From the NCBI RefSeq assembly GCF_028618695.1, contig NZ_JAQIVI010000302.1, positions 1 through 23,217 of the forward strand: DNA of 23,217 nt, written 5' to 3'. The notes beneath the pieces are model-generated. The model did not search any database, was not told where the DNA came from, and saw only the letters and a program-made list of their open reading frames with translations. The translations under genes were made by a program, and so were the position numbers. This document shows positions 1-7,119 of the stretch, piece by piece; position 1 is the first letter of the stretch; each line of letters opens with the position of its first letter. Source of the DNA: Natrinema soli. GTDB taxonomy: Archaea; Halobacteriota; Halobacteria; Halobacteriales; Natrialbaceae.

Positions 1-1
1 A

Positions 2-196
2 GCCGCCGCGAACGCGGTGACGGACGAGATGGTCGCCGACCTCGGCGTCGCCGGAACGCCCGACGAGGCCCGAGAACGGCTCCGGACCCTCGTCGCCGAG
101 ACGGGAATCGATCAGCCGATCGTCGTCGTTCCCGAACCGGCCTCGAGCGAGGTGGCCGAGACGACGATCGACGCGCTCGCACCCGAGCGACTGTAG
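2..196 (+). CDS. Luciferase-like (F420-type) oxidoreductase, C-terminal end only
   Basis: This is the last 64 codons of a gene that begins before the window; it ends at TAG. The visible part contains AVTDEMVADLGVAGTPDEAR followed by a helix and a VVVPEP strand. That 'GTPDEAR' segment near the C-terminus is typical of luciferase-like monooxygenase family proteins, including the F420-dependent methylenetetrahydromethanopterin-reductase-like enzymes that are common in haloarchaea. The TIM-barrel core and cofactor site lie outside the window, so neither cofactor nor substrate can be assigned. A second member of the same superfamily is complete at 21501-22373. The family call is moderately sure; the reaction is unknown. 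Confidence 0.6.
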   Translation, partial: AAANAVTDEMVADLGVAGTPDEARERLRTLVAETGIDQPIVVVPEPASSEVAETTIDALAPERL

Positions 197-333
197 TCCG
201 TTACTCAGCGGGATCATCCTGGTCCTTCCCGCGTAGCCGACGCCGTCTGCCCGAACTGCGGCTGACGCTTGCGAATCCGCGGGTAGCGCTTTTGCCTCGA
301 ACAGTCCACAGTCTCGAGTACGGGGCAACCACG

Positions 334-789
334 ATGAGTACGAGCTACACCGATTTCGTCGGCGAGGTACAGCACAGAATCGAGGCCGGCCGGCAGGCAG
401 AAGCCGTTCGAACCATCCGCGCGGTCCTCGAGACGCTCGGCGAGCGCGTCGGCGAGGGCGGTGCGACGGATATCGCGAGTCCGCTACCGATGGAGATCGA
501 CCGGTACCTCCTCGACGTCGATCACGGCCACGCGTACGAGTACGACGAGTTCGTCGACCGAGTGCTCGATCGACTGAACTACGACGATCTGGATCTCGAC
601 ACCTCGTACGGGCGGCCGTCGAACGTCGATCGGGCCGAGGCGGTCTATCGGATCAAAGCGGTCGTCGAACTGTTGAGCGAGAAGGTTCCCGGCGGCGAAC
701 TGGCTCACGTCGAGGAGCAGTTCCCCGACGACTTCGCCGACATGTTCGAGTTCGTCGACGTCGAGACCAAACCCTGGGAGGAAGCCTGA
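334..789 (+). CDS. DUF2267 family protein
   Basis: The protein has 151 residues. It shows two related halves: a YTDFVGEVQHRI...EAVRTIRAVLETLGERV helix pair near the start, and a YDEFVDRVLDRL...RAEAVYRIKAVVELLSEKVPGGEL block later. This internal duplication, the 'PLPMEIDRYLL' linker and the acidic C-terminus match the DUF2267 family as I know it. Its function is unknown; it is predicted to be a soluble all-helical cytoplasmic protein. I chose ATG 334 because homologous sequence begins at MSTSYTDF. An in-frame TTG at 292 would add 14 residues that look like untranslated leader. The gene ends 9 bp from the end of the convergent DUF5814-like gene. Confidence 0.85.
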   Translation: MSTSYTDFVGEVQHRIEAGRQAEAVRTIRAVLETLGERVGEGGATDIASPLPMEIDRYLLDVDHGHAYEYDEFVDRVLDRLNYDDLDLDTSYGRPSNVDRAEAVYRIKAVVELLSEKVPGGELAHVEEQFPDDFADMFEFVDVETKPWEEA

Positions 790-798
790 GGACGGCGA

Positions 799-1254
799 TT
801 ATCGCGCGAGATCCCGCTTCGCCCGTCGGATCTCGTCGTGAGCCTCGTCCGCGCCGTCGACGCGGGCGAGTCCCTCGGCGGCCTCGAGCGTCCGGACGGC
901 GTTGTCGAGAAAGGAGAGCACGTCGCCGGAGTAGGCATAAACCATGTAGTCATCGGTCATCACGTCGACGATCGCGTCCGGTCCAAGCCCCTGGGCGCGC
1001 AACTCGAGGAGGTACTGGAGGAACTTCCGCTCGGGACAGCCGCAGTAGGGGTTGTTGTCACAGCCGCAGTCAAGGAAATCCTGCGTGAAATCGAGGACGC
1101 GATCGCGGGTCGCGTCGTCGAGTTTCTCGAGGCCCTCGCCCTGAAAGAGCATGTCGAGCGTCGCCCCCTTGAAGGCACCTTTGGGGATGTTCGTCTCGAG
1201 CTGGGAGCTGAGCTGGCGGTGGTTCTTGACGTAGATCTTGTCGGTGATGGCCAC
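799..1254 (-). CDS. Haloarchaeal Cys-rich protein, DUF5814-like
   Basis: The protein has 151 residues. It begins MAITDKIYVKNHRQL and carries a tight cysteine cluster, CGC-x5-CGC (Cys63, 65, 71 and 73), which could bind zinc or another metal. The N-terminal half also has GAFKGATLDMLFQGEGL, and the C-terminal half is helical. I recognise this as the haloarchaeal DUF5814 family, which I recall both as a stand-alone protein and next to helicases; that label is from memory. The start is GTG at 1254, because the conserved sequence begins there. An ATG 120 bp further upstream would add an Arg-rich tail with no family character. It is convergent with the DUF2267 gene and upstream of tRNA-His on the opposite strand. 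Confidence 0.75.
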   Translation of the reverse strand: MAITDKIYVKNHRQLSSQLETNIPKGAFKGATLDMLFQGEGLEKLDDATRDRVLDFTQDFLDCGCDNNPYCGCPERKFLQYLLELRAQGLGPDAIVDVMTDDYMVYAYSGDVLSFLDNAVRTLEAAEGLARVDGADEAHDEIRRAKRDLAR

Positions 1255-1433
1255 GCGTTGGCCGTTCTTGGGACTGTGGGTCGAAAAACGTCTCGGTCGC
1301 GAGCCGACTCGAGTGAGACGGGGTATCAGGGACCACTCACGCCGGCCGAAATCGTGCGGTACGGAGTTCCACACCCGATCGCAGAGTCGTAACGTATTTT
1401 AGTCCAACCGGCTGTAGGTTGATATGCAAGCGT

Positions 1434-1506
1434 GTCCGGGTTGGGGTAGTGGTTATCCTTCAGCCTTGTGGAGGCTGAGACGCGGGTTCGATTCTCGCAC
1501 CCGGAC
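1434..1506 (+). tRNA. tRNA-His (anticodon GTG)
   Basis: A complete cloverleaf is visible. The acceptor arms 1435-1441 and 1499-1505 pair over 7 bp, the anticodon loop is TTGTGGA with anticodon GTG, and the T arm is GCGGG-TTCGATT-CTCGC. Nucleotide 1434 is G and 1506 is C, so the extra G-1:C73 pair that marks tRNA-His is encoded in the gene, a strong identity check. CCA is not encoded. A possible TATA-like box, tattttag, lies at 1395-1402, slightly farther upstream than ideal. The gene is followed at once by a stem-loop and a partial copy of its own 3' end. Confidence 0.96.
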
Positions 1507-1634
1507 TTTTCCACGACGAACGAAGTGAAGAGTGGAAAAGCCGGAAGGCGAGATCGAACCCTGGGAGAGGCAGCCCGCGCAACGGAGTGAGCAGGAACCT
1601 CTCCCTTCGGTTCGATTCTCGCACCCGGACTTTT
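1506..1634 (+). repeat. tRNA-His 3'-flank composite repeat with duplicated tRNA 3' end
   Basis: Four elements follow the tRNA. First, a stem-loop with perfect 9-bp arms, 1506-1514 and 1532-1540, whose left arm includes C73 of the tRNA and whose loop contains gaacgaagtga (1518-1528). Second, an inverted, slightly decayed T-arm copy at 1549-1561, running into GAACCCT (1556-1562). Third, a second stem, GGGAGAGG (1563-1570) with CCTCTCCC (1598-1605), and an aacggagtga loop motif. Fourth, TTCGGTTC (1606-1613) opening a 26-nt exact copy (1609-1634) of the tRNA 3' end plus the T run. The same order is seen at tRNA-Phe and tRNA-Val. The direct copy resembles an attachment-site duplication, but only about 100 bp lies between the copies. 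Confidence 0.85.
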
Positions 1635-1811
1635 TCGCGACGAACAAGTCCCTGAGCCGCGGCAGTCGTCAGCAAATCGAACCCAGACCGCCTGCGGTCA
1701 CATCGTGACCGGCCATAGTTCGATCACTCACCGGGCAACGCGCCACCCGGAAGAAGGCGACTCCGGCCCCGAAGCGGGCCTTTTTGTCGTCCGACTCCGA
1801 CAGTGAACGAT
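1635..1811. other. Intergenic hairpins after the tRNA-His repeat; promoter region of the next gene
   Basis: No gene is seen. ATCGAAC (1676-1682) and GTTCGAT (1718-1724) form an outer inverted repeat that again resembles a T arm. Inside it two hairpins share bases and exclude each other: GACCGC/GCGGTC (1686-1691/1694-1699) and GGTCAC/GTGACC (1696-1701/1705-1710). This could be a further, decayed unit of the tRNA-His repeat. A small hairpin, GGCCC/GGGCC (1765-1769/1776-1780), is followed by TTTTT at 1781-1785. That T-run lies 27-31 bp before the next ATG, so it may be the TATA element of that gene rather than a terminator. Confidence 0.5.
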
Positions 1812-2162
1812 ATGAGCCACGGACTGGAGCCGACGGAGGAGTACGACGGCTCCATCGCCGTCCACCTGCTGGACGACCGGTCGGGACGGGAGGAGATCCG
1901 CTGTGTGTCGTACCAGGCGGCAATCGACGTCGTCAAGGCCAATCACCGCTCGGTCACGGTCGCGAAGATCGTCGACCGAGACGGCGACGTCGTCTTCACC
2001 TCCGCGGAGATGGCGATCGACGACTGGGAGACCGAGTGGGAGCGCGCGAAACGCCGTCTCTCCGTCGACGTCGAGGCGTACGATTGCCCCCACGACAACA
2101 TCGCCTGTTTCGCCGACGATCTCTGCATCGACTGCCAGATCGACAGGGTGAAAGAATACTAA
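1812..2162 (+). CDS. Small haloarchaeal protein with C-terminal Cys cluster
   Basis: The protein has 116 residues. I do not recognise a named family. The body alternates strands and helices (IAVHLLDDRSGREEIRC...VTVAKIVDRDGDVVFTS). The C-terminus carries CPH-x4-C-x5-C-x2-C (Cys92, His94, Cys99, Cys105 and Cys108), spacing that could hold one zinc ion. No signal peptide or membrane segment is present, so it is probably cytoplasmic. ATG 1812 is chosen over an in-frame GTG nine bases upstream because the T-rich promoter-like element at 1781-1787 is then at the usual leaderless distance. The next gene, a lipoprotein, begins 61 bp downstream with its own promoter-like sequence. Confidence 0.75.
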   Translation: MSHGLEPTEEYDGSIAVHLLDDRSGREEIRCVSYQAAIDVVKANHRSVTVAKIVDRDGDVVFTSAEMAIDDWETEWERAKRRLSVDVEAYDCPHDNIACFADDLCIDCQIDRVKEY

Positions 2163-2191
2163 CTTCGGCGAGAAATATCATATCCCTAACT

Positions 2192-2198
2192 TTCATAT
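2192..2198 (+). promoter_or_regulatory. TATA-like box for the lipoprotein gene
   Basis: The sequence ttcatat lies 26-32 bp before ATG 2224, in a locally AT-rich stretch (2171-2200) that also holds a second candidate, aaatatcatat. The spacing fits a leaderless haloarchaeal transcript. Confidence 0.5.
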
Positions 2199-2223
2199 CG
2201 AGTGACTTCCTTCGTGATCGTAC

Positions 2224-3276
2224 ATGTCGCAGCGAATTCAACGGCGACGTCTATTGCAACTGAGTGGCGCGACGCTGGCCGCGACCGCGGCCGGCTGTCT
2301 CGGTGGTGATTCGGGGAACGGTAACGGAAACGGGAACGGGAACGGCGAGAACACGGCTGGCACGCCGGCGTACGCCGAGTGGGTGGCGACCGTCGACGGC
2401 GAGGTTTCCGTCAGCTACGTCGATATGGTGGCGCTCAACGACCTCGACAGCGAAGAAGACGACTCGAGCGACGAATCCGGCAATCTCGAGGATATCGAAG
2501 ATCCGATGATCGGAGTCCCGCTAAGCGGGATGTTCGTCGCCATGCTCACAGCCGGATTCGGCCTGGCGGGACCGCGGCTGAGCGATCTCATCGCCTTCGA
2601 TGAGGAACAGACGAACGAGGACGCATTCGAGTCATCGATCGACGACCTTCTCATCACGAACGAGACGATCGTCATGACCGGCGACGTGGTCACCGACGAG
2701 ATCGACAGCACGGTGACGGCCGCCACCGCCGACGGCAGCTTCGAGGTGCAATTCGAACAGACGAGCGACGTGAGCGGGTACGCGATCTACGAGCCCGCGG
2801 GGGACGGACAGCAGGAGACGGCGCTGGGAGTCTCCGGCAACGCGATCATCCAGAGTGAGAGTAAAGCGGACGTCGAGCGAGTCATCGAGACGAAGCAGGG
2901 CGACGGAACCCGCGCTGTCGACGAATTCGAGACGTTCGATCGACTGCTGACGACTGGTGGTAACGGACACGTCGTGTTGGGCGGCTACAGCCCGGACGGG
3001 TTCGACCTCGAGAACGAGCAGTCGTCGGACGGCTCGGGACAGGATATCCAATTCGAGGAGTTCGAGGATGCAAACGGCGTCGTCGGCTCGCTCACGATCT
3101 CCGACTCGGAAAGTACGGCCGACATGGGGATCGACTTCGACGATGTCGACGACGGGAAACGCGACGAACTCGAGTCGGTTCTCGGCAGTCTGGGATCCGA
3201 CGTTTCCGTCGACGTCGACGGCGGCTTCGTCTCCGCCTCGGCGACGTACTCCGACGACGCCCTCGAGGACGTCTGA
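2224..3276 (+). CDS. Tat-exported lipoprotein of unknown function
   Basis: The protein has 350 residues. The N-terminus is a clear twin-arginine lipoprotein signal: RRRLLQLSG at residues 7-15, a hydrophobic stretch, and the lipobox AAGC with the lipidated cysteine at position 25. A flexible GNGNGNGNGN linker follows, as in many haloarchaeal surface lipoproteins. The mature part is very acidic (for example DLDSEEDDSSDESG and DFDDVDDGKRDEL) and mostly predicted beta strand, with one hydrophobic segment around residues 97-116 (IGVPLSGMFVAMLTAGFGLA). I do not recognise the mature domain. It is probably anchored on the outer face of the membrane. There is no partner in a tight operon; the following membrane-protein gene starts 240 bp later. 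Confidence 0.85.
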   Translation: MSQRIQRRRLLQLSGATLAATAAGCLGGDSGNGNGNGNGNGENTAGTPAYAEWVATVDGEVSVSYVDMVALNDLDSEEDDSSDESGNLEDIEDPMIGVPLSGMFVAMLTAGFGLAGPRLSDLIAFDEEQTNEDAFESSIDDLLITNETIVMTGDVVTDEIDSTVTAATADGSFEVQFEQTSDVSGYAIYEPAGDGQQETALGVSGNAIIQSESKADVERVIETKQGDGTRAVDEFETFDRLLTTGGNGHVVLGGYSPDGFDLENEQSSDGSGQDIQFEEFEDANGVVGSLTISDSESTADMGIDFDDVDDGKRDELESVLGSLGSDVSVDVDGGFVSASATYSDDALEDV

Positions 3277-3516
3277 GCTGACGACCGATCGATCGCCCAG
3301 TGATCGGCTCTCTCTTTCAGCGATGCAGTACAGTTCCATCGGTGTCTTCGATCGCTGCCGGTTCTCTCGATCTCAACGTCATCGGCCCACCGGCTCTGTA
3401 CTGACTGCGTCTCTCGAGTTCGAGGTGTGATCCGGCCGCCCGGCTCGAGCGCGCGGCCGGACCGAAACGGCGCACTCATGCCTTCGCGTTTAGGCGTCCC
3501 GTTCCCTACCGGGGAT

Positions 3517-4809
3517 ATGGCGGACGCTCGATTCAACGAGGGGTTCGACGAGCCGATGCGAAACGCGGCGCTGGCCTGGCTCGTCACAGTCGTCCTCGCC
3601 GTCCTCGCGGTCAACCACGGACTCACCGACTCGTACCGGTGGCTCGCCTTCACCGCGTTCGCGGTCGCGATCGTGTTGCTCCCGGTCGCCGCGTTTCGAG
3701 ATCCGCTCGCGATGCCGCCCTGGGAGCTGTTGGTCCTCCTCTTACTGCCCGTTGCCGACGCGACGGTGCTCGGCGAGTCGTTCCTGACGTCGATCGCGAC
3801 CTACCTCGCCGTCGCCGCAGTCGCGCTCGTCGCGTGCGTCGAAATCGATCGGTTCACGGCGGTCCGAATGAACCGCGCGTTCGCGGTCGCGCTCGTCGTG
3901 CTCACGACGCTGGCCGTCGCCGGCACGTGGAACGTTTCGCAGTGGCTCGTCGACGTGACGTTCGAGACGAACTACCTGCTGGACGGCCGCTCGCAGGACG
4001 CGGCCAATCGCGCGTTGATGATCGACTTCGCGTACGCGGCGATCGCCGGCCTGCTCGCGGGGGTCGTCTTCAGCCGGTATTTTCGGTCGTACGGCGTGGA
4101 CGAGGCCGATACCCGACGGACGCCGGCATCACGGAAACCCTCACCCGACTCGAAACCGGATTCGGATCCGGTCCCGGCGCTGATCCGCGGTCGACTGGAC
4201 GTCCCCGACGAGATCGTCAGACGGCTCTCTCGCGTCATGCAAGCCGCCCTCACCGTTATCCTGTGTTACGGGATTTTCACTCGCGACCTGACGACGGTCG
4301 CGAACGCCGCCATCGCGCTCGGGATCACATTCCTCCCGGCTCTCCTCGAGCGAGACGCCAAACTCCCGCTCGAGCCGGGACTCGTCTTCTGGCTCACGGC
4401 GGCCGTCTTTCTCCACGTGCTCGGCTCGGCCGGCCTCTACGCGCTGATCGGCCCGTGGGATAGCCTGACGCACACGATCTCGGCGTCGATCGTCGCCGCT
4501 GCGGGCTACGCGGTCGTCCGGGCGATCGACCTCCACACCGACGAGATCTACGTTCCGCCCGCGATGCTGTTCGCGTTCATCCTCGTGTTCGTCCTGGCCT
4601 TCGGCGTCGTCTGGGAACTCATGGAGTTCGGCATCGACTGGAGCGCACAACGGCTCGGCCTCGAGGCGGTCCTCGCGCAACACGGTCTGAACGATACGAT
4701 CGTCGATCTCGTCTACGACGCCGTCGGAGCCGCCGTCGCCGCTATTTGGGGCTCGTTCTACCTCACCGAGCTCTCCCAGCGGATCGCCGGCCGACTCGGG
4801 GGATCGTAG
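3517..4809 (+). CDS. Polytopic membrane protein with YjdF/DUF2238-like C-terminal motif
   Basis: The protein has 430 residues and roughly ten hydrophobic segments. These fall into two groups separated by a polar, Pro/Asp-rich linker (TRRTPASRKPSPDSKPDSDP). The C-terminal half carries VWELMEFGIDW (WELMEFGIDW is about residues 366-375) followed by HGLNDTIVDLVYDAVGA. This pattern resembles the YjdF (DUF2238) membrane family, whose function is not established. Conserved acidic residues sitting in or beside membrane helices suggest a transporter or membrane enzyme, but that is a guess. ATG 3517 is chosen because gcgtttagg at 3486-3494 is a suitable leaderless TATA element; an upstream GTG adds a disordered Arg/Pro-rich leader. 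The stop codon overlaps the first unit of a 29-bp tandem repeat. Confidence 0.75.
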   Translation: MADARFNEGFDEPMRNAALAWLVTVVLAVLAVNHGLTDSYRWLAFTAFAVAIVLLPVAAFRDPLAMPPWELLVLLLLPVADATVLGESFLTSIATYLAVAAVALVACVEIDRFTAVRMNRAFAVALVVLTTLAVAGTWNVSQWLVDVTFETNYLLDGRSQDAANRALMIDFAYAAIAGLLAGVVFSRYFRSYGVDEADTRRTPASRKPSPDSKPDSDPVPALIRGRLDVPDEIVRRLSRVMQAALTVILCYGIFTRDLTTVANAAIALGITFLPALLERDAKLPLEPGLVFWLTAAVFLHVLGSAGLYALIGPWDSLTHTISASIVAAAGYAVVRAIDLHTDEIYVPPAMLFAFILVFVLAFGVVWELMEFGIDWSAQRLGLEAVLAQHGLNDTIVDLVYDAVGAAVAAIWGSFYLTELSQRIAGRLGGS

Positions 4810-4945
4810 CCGGTCCGAGTCAGCTCGATGAATACTGGCCGGTCCGAGTCAGCTCGATGAATACTGGCCGGTCCGAGTCCGCTCGATGAATACTGGCCGG
4901 TCCGAGTCCGCTCGATGAATACTGGCCGGTCCGAGTCCGCTCGAG
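4809..4945. repeat. 29-bp tandem repeat, about 4.7 copies
   Basis: The unit runs ggccggtccgagtc(a/c)gctcgatgaatact. Copies lie at 4809-4836 (first base lost into the stop codon), 4837-4865, 4866-4894, 4895-4923 and a partial copy at 4924-4945. Copies 1 and 2 have A, and copies 3 to 5 have C, at the one variable position, which points to stepwise duplication. There are no spacers, so it is not a CRISPR array. It sits between two convergent genes, directly on the 3' end of the membrane-protein gene. Confidence 0.95.
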
Positions 4946-4999
4946 CCGCTTTCACTCCAGTCCGTTCGAGCCGGTTCCAGCCGAAAAACGAGTGGGCAC

Positions 5000-5860
5000 T
5001 CAGTCGGCCGCTTCGGTCAACCGCTGTACCTCGTCGTCGCTGAGCGAGAGCCGTGACGCGGCGACGTTCGACTCGAGGTGGTCCGGATCCGAGGTGCCCG
5101 GGATGGGGAGCATCACGTCCGAGCGCTCGAGCAGCCACGCCAGCCCGACCTGTCGTCGGGTCGCGTCGTGCTCGGCCGCAATCTCGTCGAGGAGGTCGGC
5201 GTGTTCGTCCAGATCGTCGCCGTTGATCGGGGCCCACGGGATGAAGCCGATGCCCTCGTCGTCACAGATCTCGAGGACCTCCCGACTCCCGCGGTCGTTC
5301 AGGTTGTACCGATTCTGGACGGTCGCGACCTCGACCTGTTCGCGGGCCTGATCGAGGAGTTCGGCGGAGACGTTACTGACGCCGACCGAGTCGACGATCC
5401 CCTCGTCTTTGAGTTCCGCGAACGTCGCGACGGAGTCCTCGTACGGCGTGTCGTCGTCGGGTCGGTGGAACTGGAAGAGGTCGATGGTGTCCGTCTGGAG
5501 CCGATCGAGCGAGGTCAGGACCTGATTGCGGATGTAGTCCGGATCGCCGTGTGCGATCCAGTCCCCCTCGCGGTTGCGCAGCAGGCCGGCCTTGGTCGCG
5601 ACCAGCACGTCGTCAGGGTCGCCGATCGCTTCGCCGATGAGGCGTTCGCTCGCGGCGGGGCCGTAGGAGTCGGCCGTGTCGATGAGGTCGACGCCGCAGT
5701 CGACGGCGTGTTCGACGACCTCGCGTGCGGTCTCCTCGTCAGCCGGCGCGCCGATGATGTTCTCGCCGGTGAGGCGCATCGCACCGAAACCCAGCCGGTG
5801 AACGGTCGAGTCGCCGATTTCGAACGTCTCGCTCTCGTTCGTGATCGAGTTACTGCTCAC
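5000..5860 (-). CDS. Aldo/keto reductase
   Basis: The protein has 286 residues, near the usual size for this TIM-barrel, NAD(P)H-dependent family. The catalytic tetrad is visible: Asp61 and Tyr66 in LIDTADSYG, Lys90 in ATKAG and His132 in FQFHRPD. The C-terminal IPGTSDPDHLESN segment is the typical cofactor-binding end. The family reduces aldehydes and ketones to alcohols or runs the reverse; the substrate cannot be told from sequence. The start is GTG at 5860, giving SSNSITNESETFEIGDSTVHRLGFGAM, with the barrel beginning soon after. It is convergent with the membrane-protein gene across the 29-bp repeat. A second, only distantly similar aldo/keto reductase lies at 20502-21473. Confidence 0.92.
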   Translation of the reverse strand: MSSNSITNESETFEIGDSTVHRLGFGAMRLTGENIIGAPADEETAREVVEHAVDCGVDLIDTADSYGPAASERLIGEAIGDPDDVLVATKAGLLRNREGDWIAHGDPDYIRNQVLTSLDRLQTDTIDLFQFHRPDDDTPYEDSVATFAELKDEGIVDSVGVSNVSAELLDQAREQVEVATVQNRYNLNDRGSREVLEICDDEGIGFIPWAPINGDDLDEHADLLDEIAAEHDATRRQVGLAWLLERSDVMLPIPGTSDPDHLESNVAASRLSLSDDEVQRLTEAAD

Positions 5861-6201
5861 GGCTGTACTGACAGTCTCCGCCCTCTTGAGAAGTGGGCTT
5901 CCCGAACGGAATGCCGGTTACGCCTCACTCGACGTTCGCGATCACTGTTCGACGTGATCGTCAGCGAAACCGGCCGCTCCTACGGACTCCTGTCAGTCGG
6001 TTCCGGCGCACCCGCGACCCGCCATGTGGGTTTGCGGGACACAGCGACAGCAGACCGTCTCAAAACTCGTGCCACGTTCGCGGTGCCTCGGGCCAACCGA
6101 CGACGCGAATCTCTCGTGATCCGTCGTCCGTTCTCCCGGTCACTGTGGTGCGGTTCAGAGACGCCCCTTCCCTCTCGTACTCCGAGAGCGATCGCGACCA
6201 C
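5861..6201. other. Intergenic stretch without a recognised gene
   Basis: These 341 bp lie upstream of the aldo/keto reductase and downstream of the unknown gene at 6202. The open frames here are shadow-like, Arg-rich and without family character. I see no tRNA, repeat or strong hairpin. The promoter of the aldo/keto reductase should be in the 5865-5900 part, but no convincing TATA box stands out. Confidence 0.5.
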
Positions 6202-6864
6202 TCACTCGAGGGACGGGAGTATTTCGTCGCGAATATACTCGAGAAAGTCCGCCGACTCGAACGAAGACGGCCGATAGAGTTCCACGTAGCCGCTTCGGGT
6301 GGCCGTCATCTTCACGTCGTCCCCGTCGTGTTCGTATGAGAGCCCGACCTGATTCAGCGCCGAGTCCTCGAGCACGTCACCCATCTCGTCGCGAAGGTCC
6401 GCGCCGTGAAAGACCCCGTTGACGTCGGTTTCGGCGGGCCCGTAGAACCCGGCTTTCCACGGCGTCGCTCCCTCGCGGGCCGCGACGAACTCGTCGAGAT
6501 CGACCGTCGCGCGCCCGATGCTCGAGTTCGTCTCGCTCCCGATGAAATCGAACGCGAAGGCCCCGTCACCGCTGTCGACGACGACGAACTCGCCCGGGAT
6601 GCCGACGAACTCGGCGTACCGCGTGACGGTTCGCTCTCGCTCGTCGACGTGGATCTCGCCGTTTTCGATCGTCGTCGCGGTTTCGTTCGCGATCGCGTCG
6701 GCGGCTGCCCGTCCCTCGAAGGCCATCTCCCCCGAGGGAAGCGAAAATACGCGGTCGATCGTGAGACACCGCTCGAGTTCGTGCCCGTCCTCGGTGACCG
6801 TCTCCGCGAACGAGTCGACGACCTTGAACGTCCCGTCGACGACGCCGAGCACACCTGCTTTCAT
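6202..6864 (-). CDS. Conserved-looking protein of unknown function
   Basis: The protein has 220 residues and starts MKAGVLGVVDGTFKVVDSF. I do not recognise it. It is acidic, with alternating strands and helices, no signal peptide and no membrane segment, so it is probably cytoplasmic. The first half has a DRVFSLPSGEMAFEGRAAADAI stretch and the middle has PGEFVVVDSGDGAFAFDFIGSE. The end, FLEYIRDEILPSLE, is helical. ATG 6864 is chosen rather than the ATG four codons upstream, because a TATA-like box, tagtata on the minus strand at 6891-6897, lies 27-33 bp away. Coding character is good and the frame is uninterrupted. It is divergent from the hydrolase at 7120. Confidence 0.75.
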   Translation of the reverse strand: MKAGVLGVVDGTFKVVDSFAETVTEDGHELERCLTIDRVFSLPSGEMAFEGRAAADAIANETATTIENGEIHVDERERTVTRYAEFVGIPGEFVVVDSGDGAFAFDFIGSETNSSIGRATVDLDEFVAAREGATPWKAGFYGPAETDVNGVFHGADLRDEMGDVLEDSALNQVGLSYEHDGDDVKMTATRSGYVELYRPSSFESADFLEYIRDEILPSLE

Positions 6865-6890
6865 GCGTAGCGACACTCAATCCGTTCTGA

Positions 6891-6897
6891 TATACTA
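6891..6897 (-). promoter_or_regulatory. TATA-like box for the unknown gene at 6202-6864
   Basis: The minus strand reads tagtata here, inside an AT-rich island (gatatactatgtgatat on the plus strand) in otherwise GC-rich DNA. The distance to ATG 6864 is 27-33 bp, as expected for a leaderless archaeal transcript. Confidence 0.65.
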
Positions 6898-7119
6898 TGT
6901 GATATGCCGGTGGCAGAAACCGCGACGCTGCGCCGCTCGGCACGGATACTCGCTGATTCTCAGTGGACCGCTCCGCTCGAGAGATGAGGGGTCCTCGCTG
7001 CTTTGCCTCATCCGATTCGAATCCGTTCGCTGTCGGGTTGTAGCCCCTGATCCGAGCGGTGGAGAACGGTACCGTACAGTCGTCACCACACTTATGTGAT
7101 CCTCGTCCGTCGCGCCGAT

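Noticed and set aside
1765..1787. Intrinsic terminator (hairpin plus TTTTT)
   Set aside because: The hairpin is only 5 bp and the T run sits at TATA distance from ATG 1812, so a promoter role is at least as likely; kept only as a remark.
4809..4945. CRISPR array
   Set aside because: The 29-bp unit has a CRISPR-like length but the copies are directly adjacent with no spacers, and no cas gene is near.
4758..5237. Minus-strand open frame through the 29-bp repeat, giving a repetitive SDRPVFIE-type protein
   Set aside because: It overlaps the 3' ends of two well-supported convergent genes, and its repeats are only the translated DNA minisatellite; the unit is not a multiple of three, so frames change along it.
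5078..6277. Long plus-strand open frame over the aldo/keto reductase
   Set aside because: It is antisense to a gene with a complete catalytic tetrad; GC-rich DNA yields such mirror frames, and its translation has no family character.
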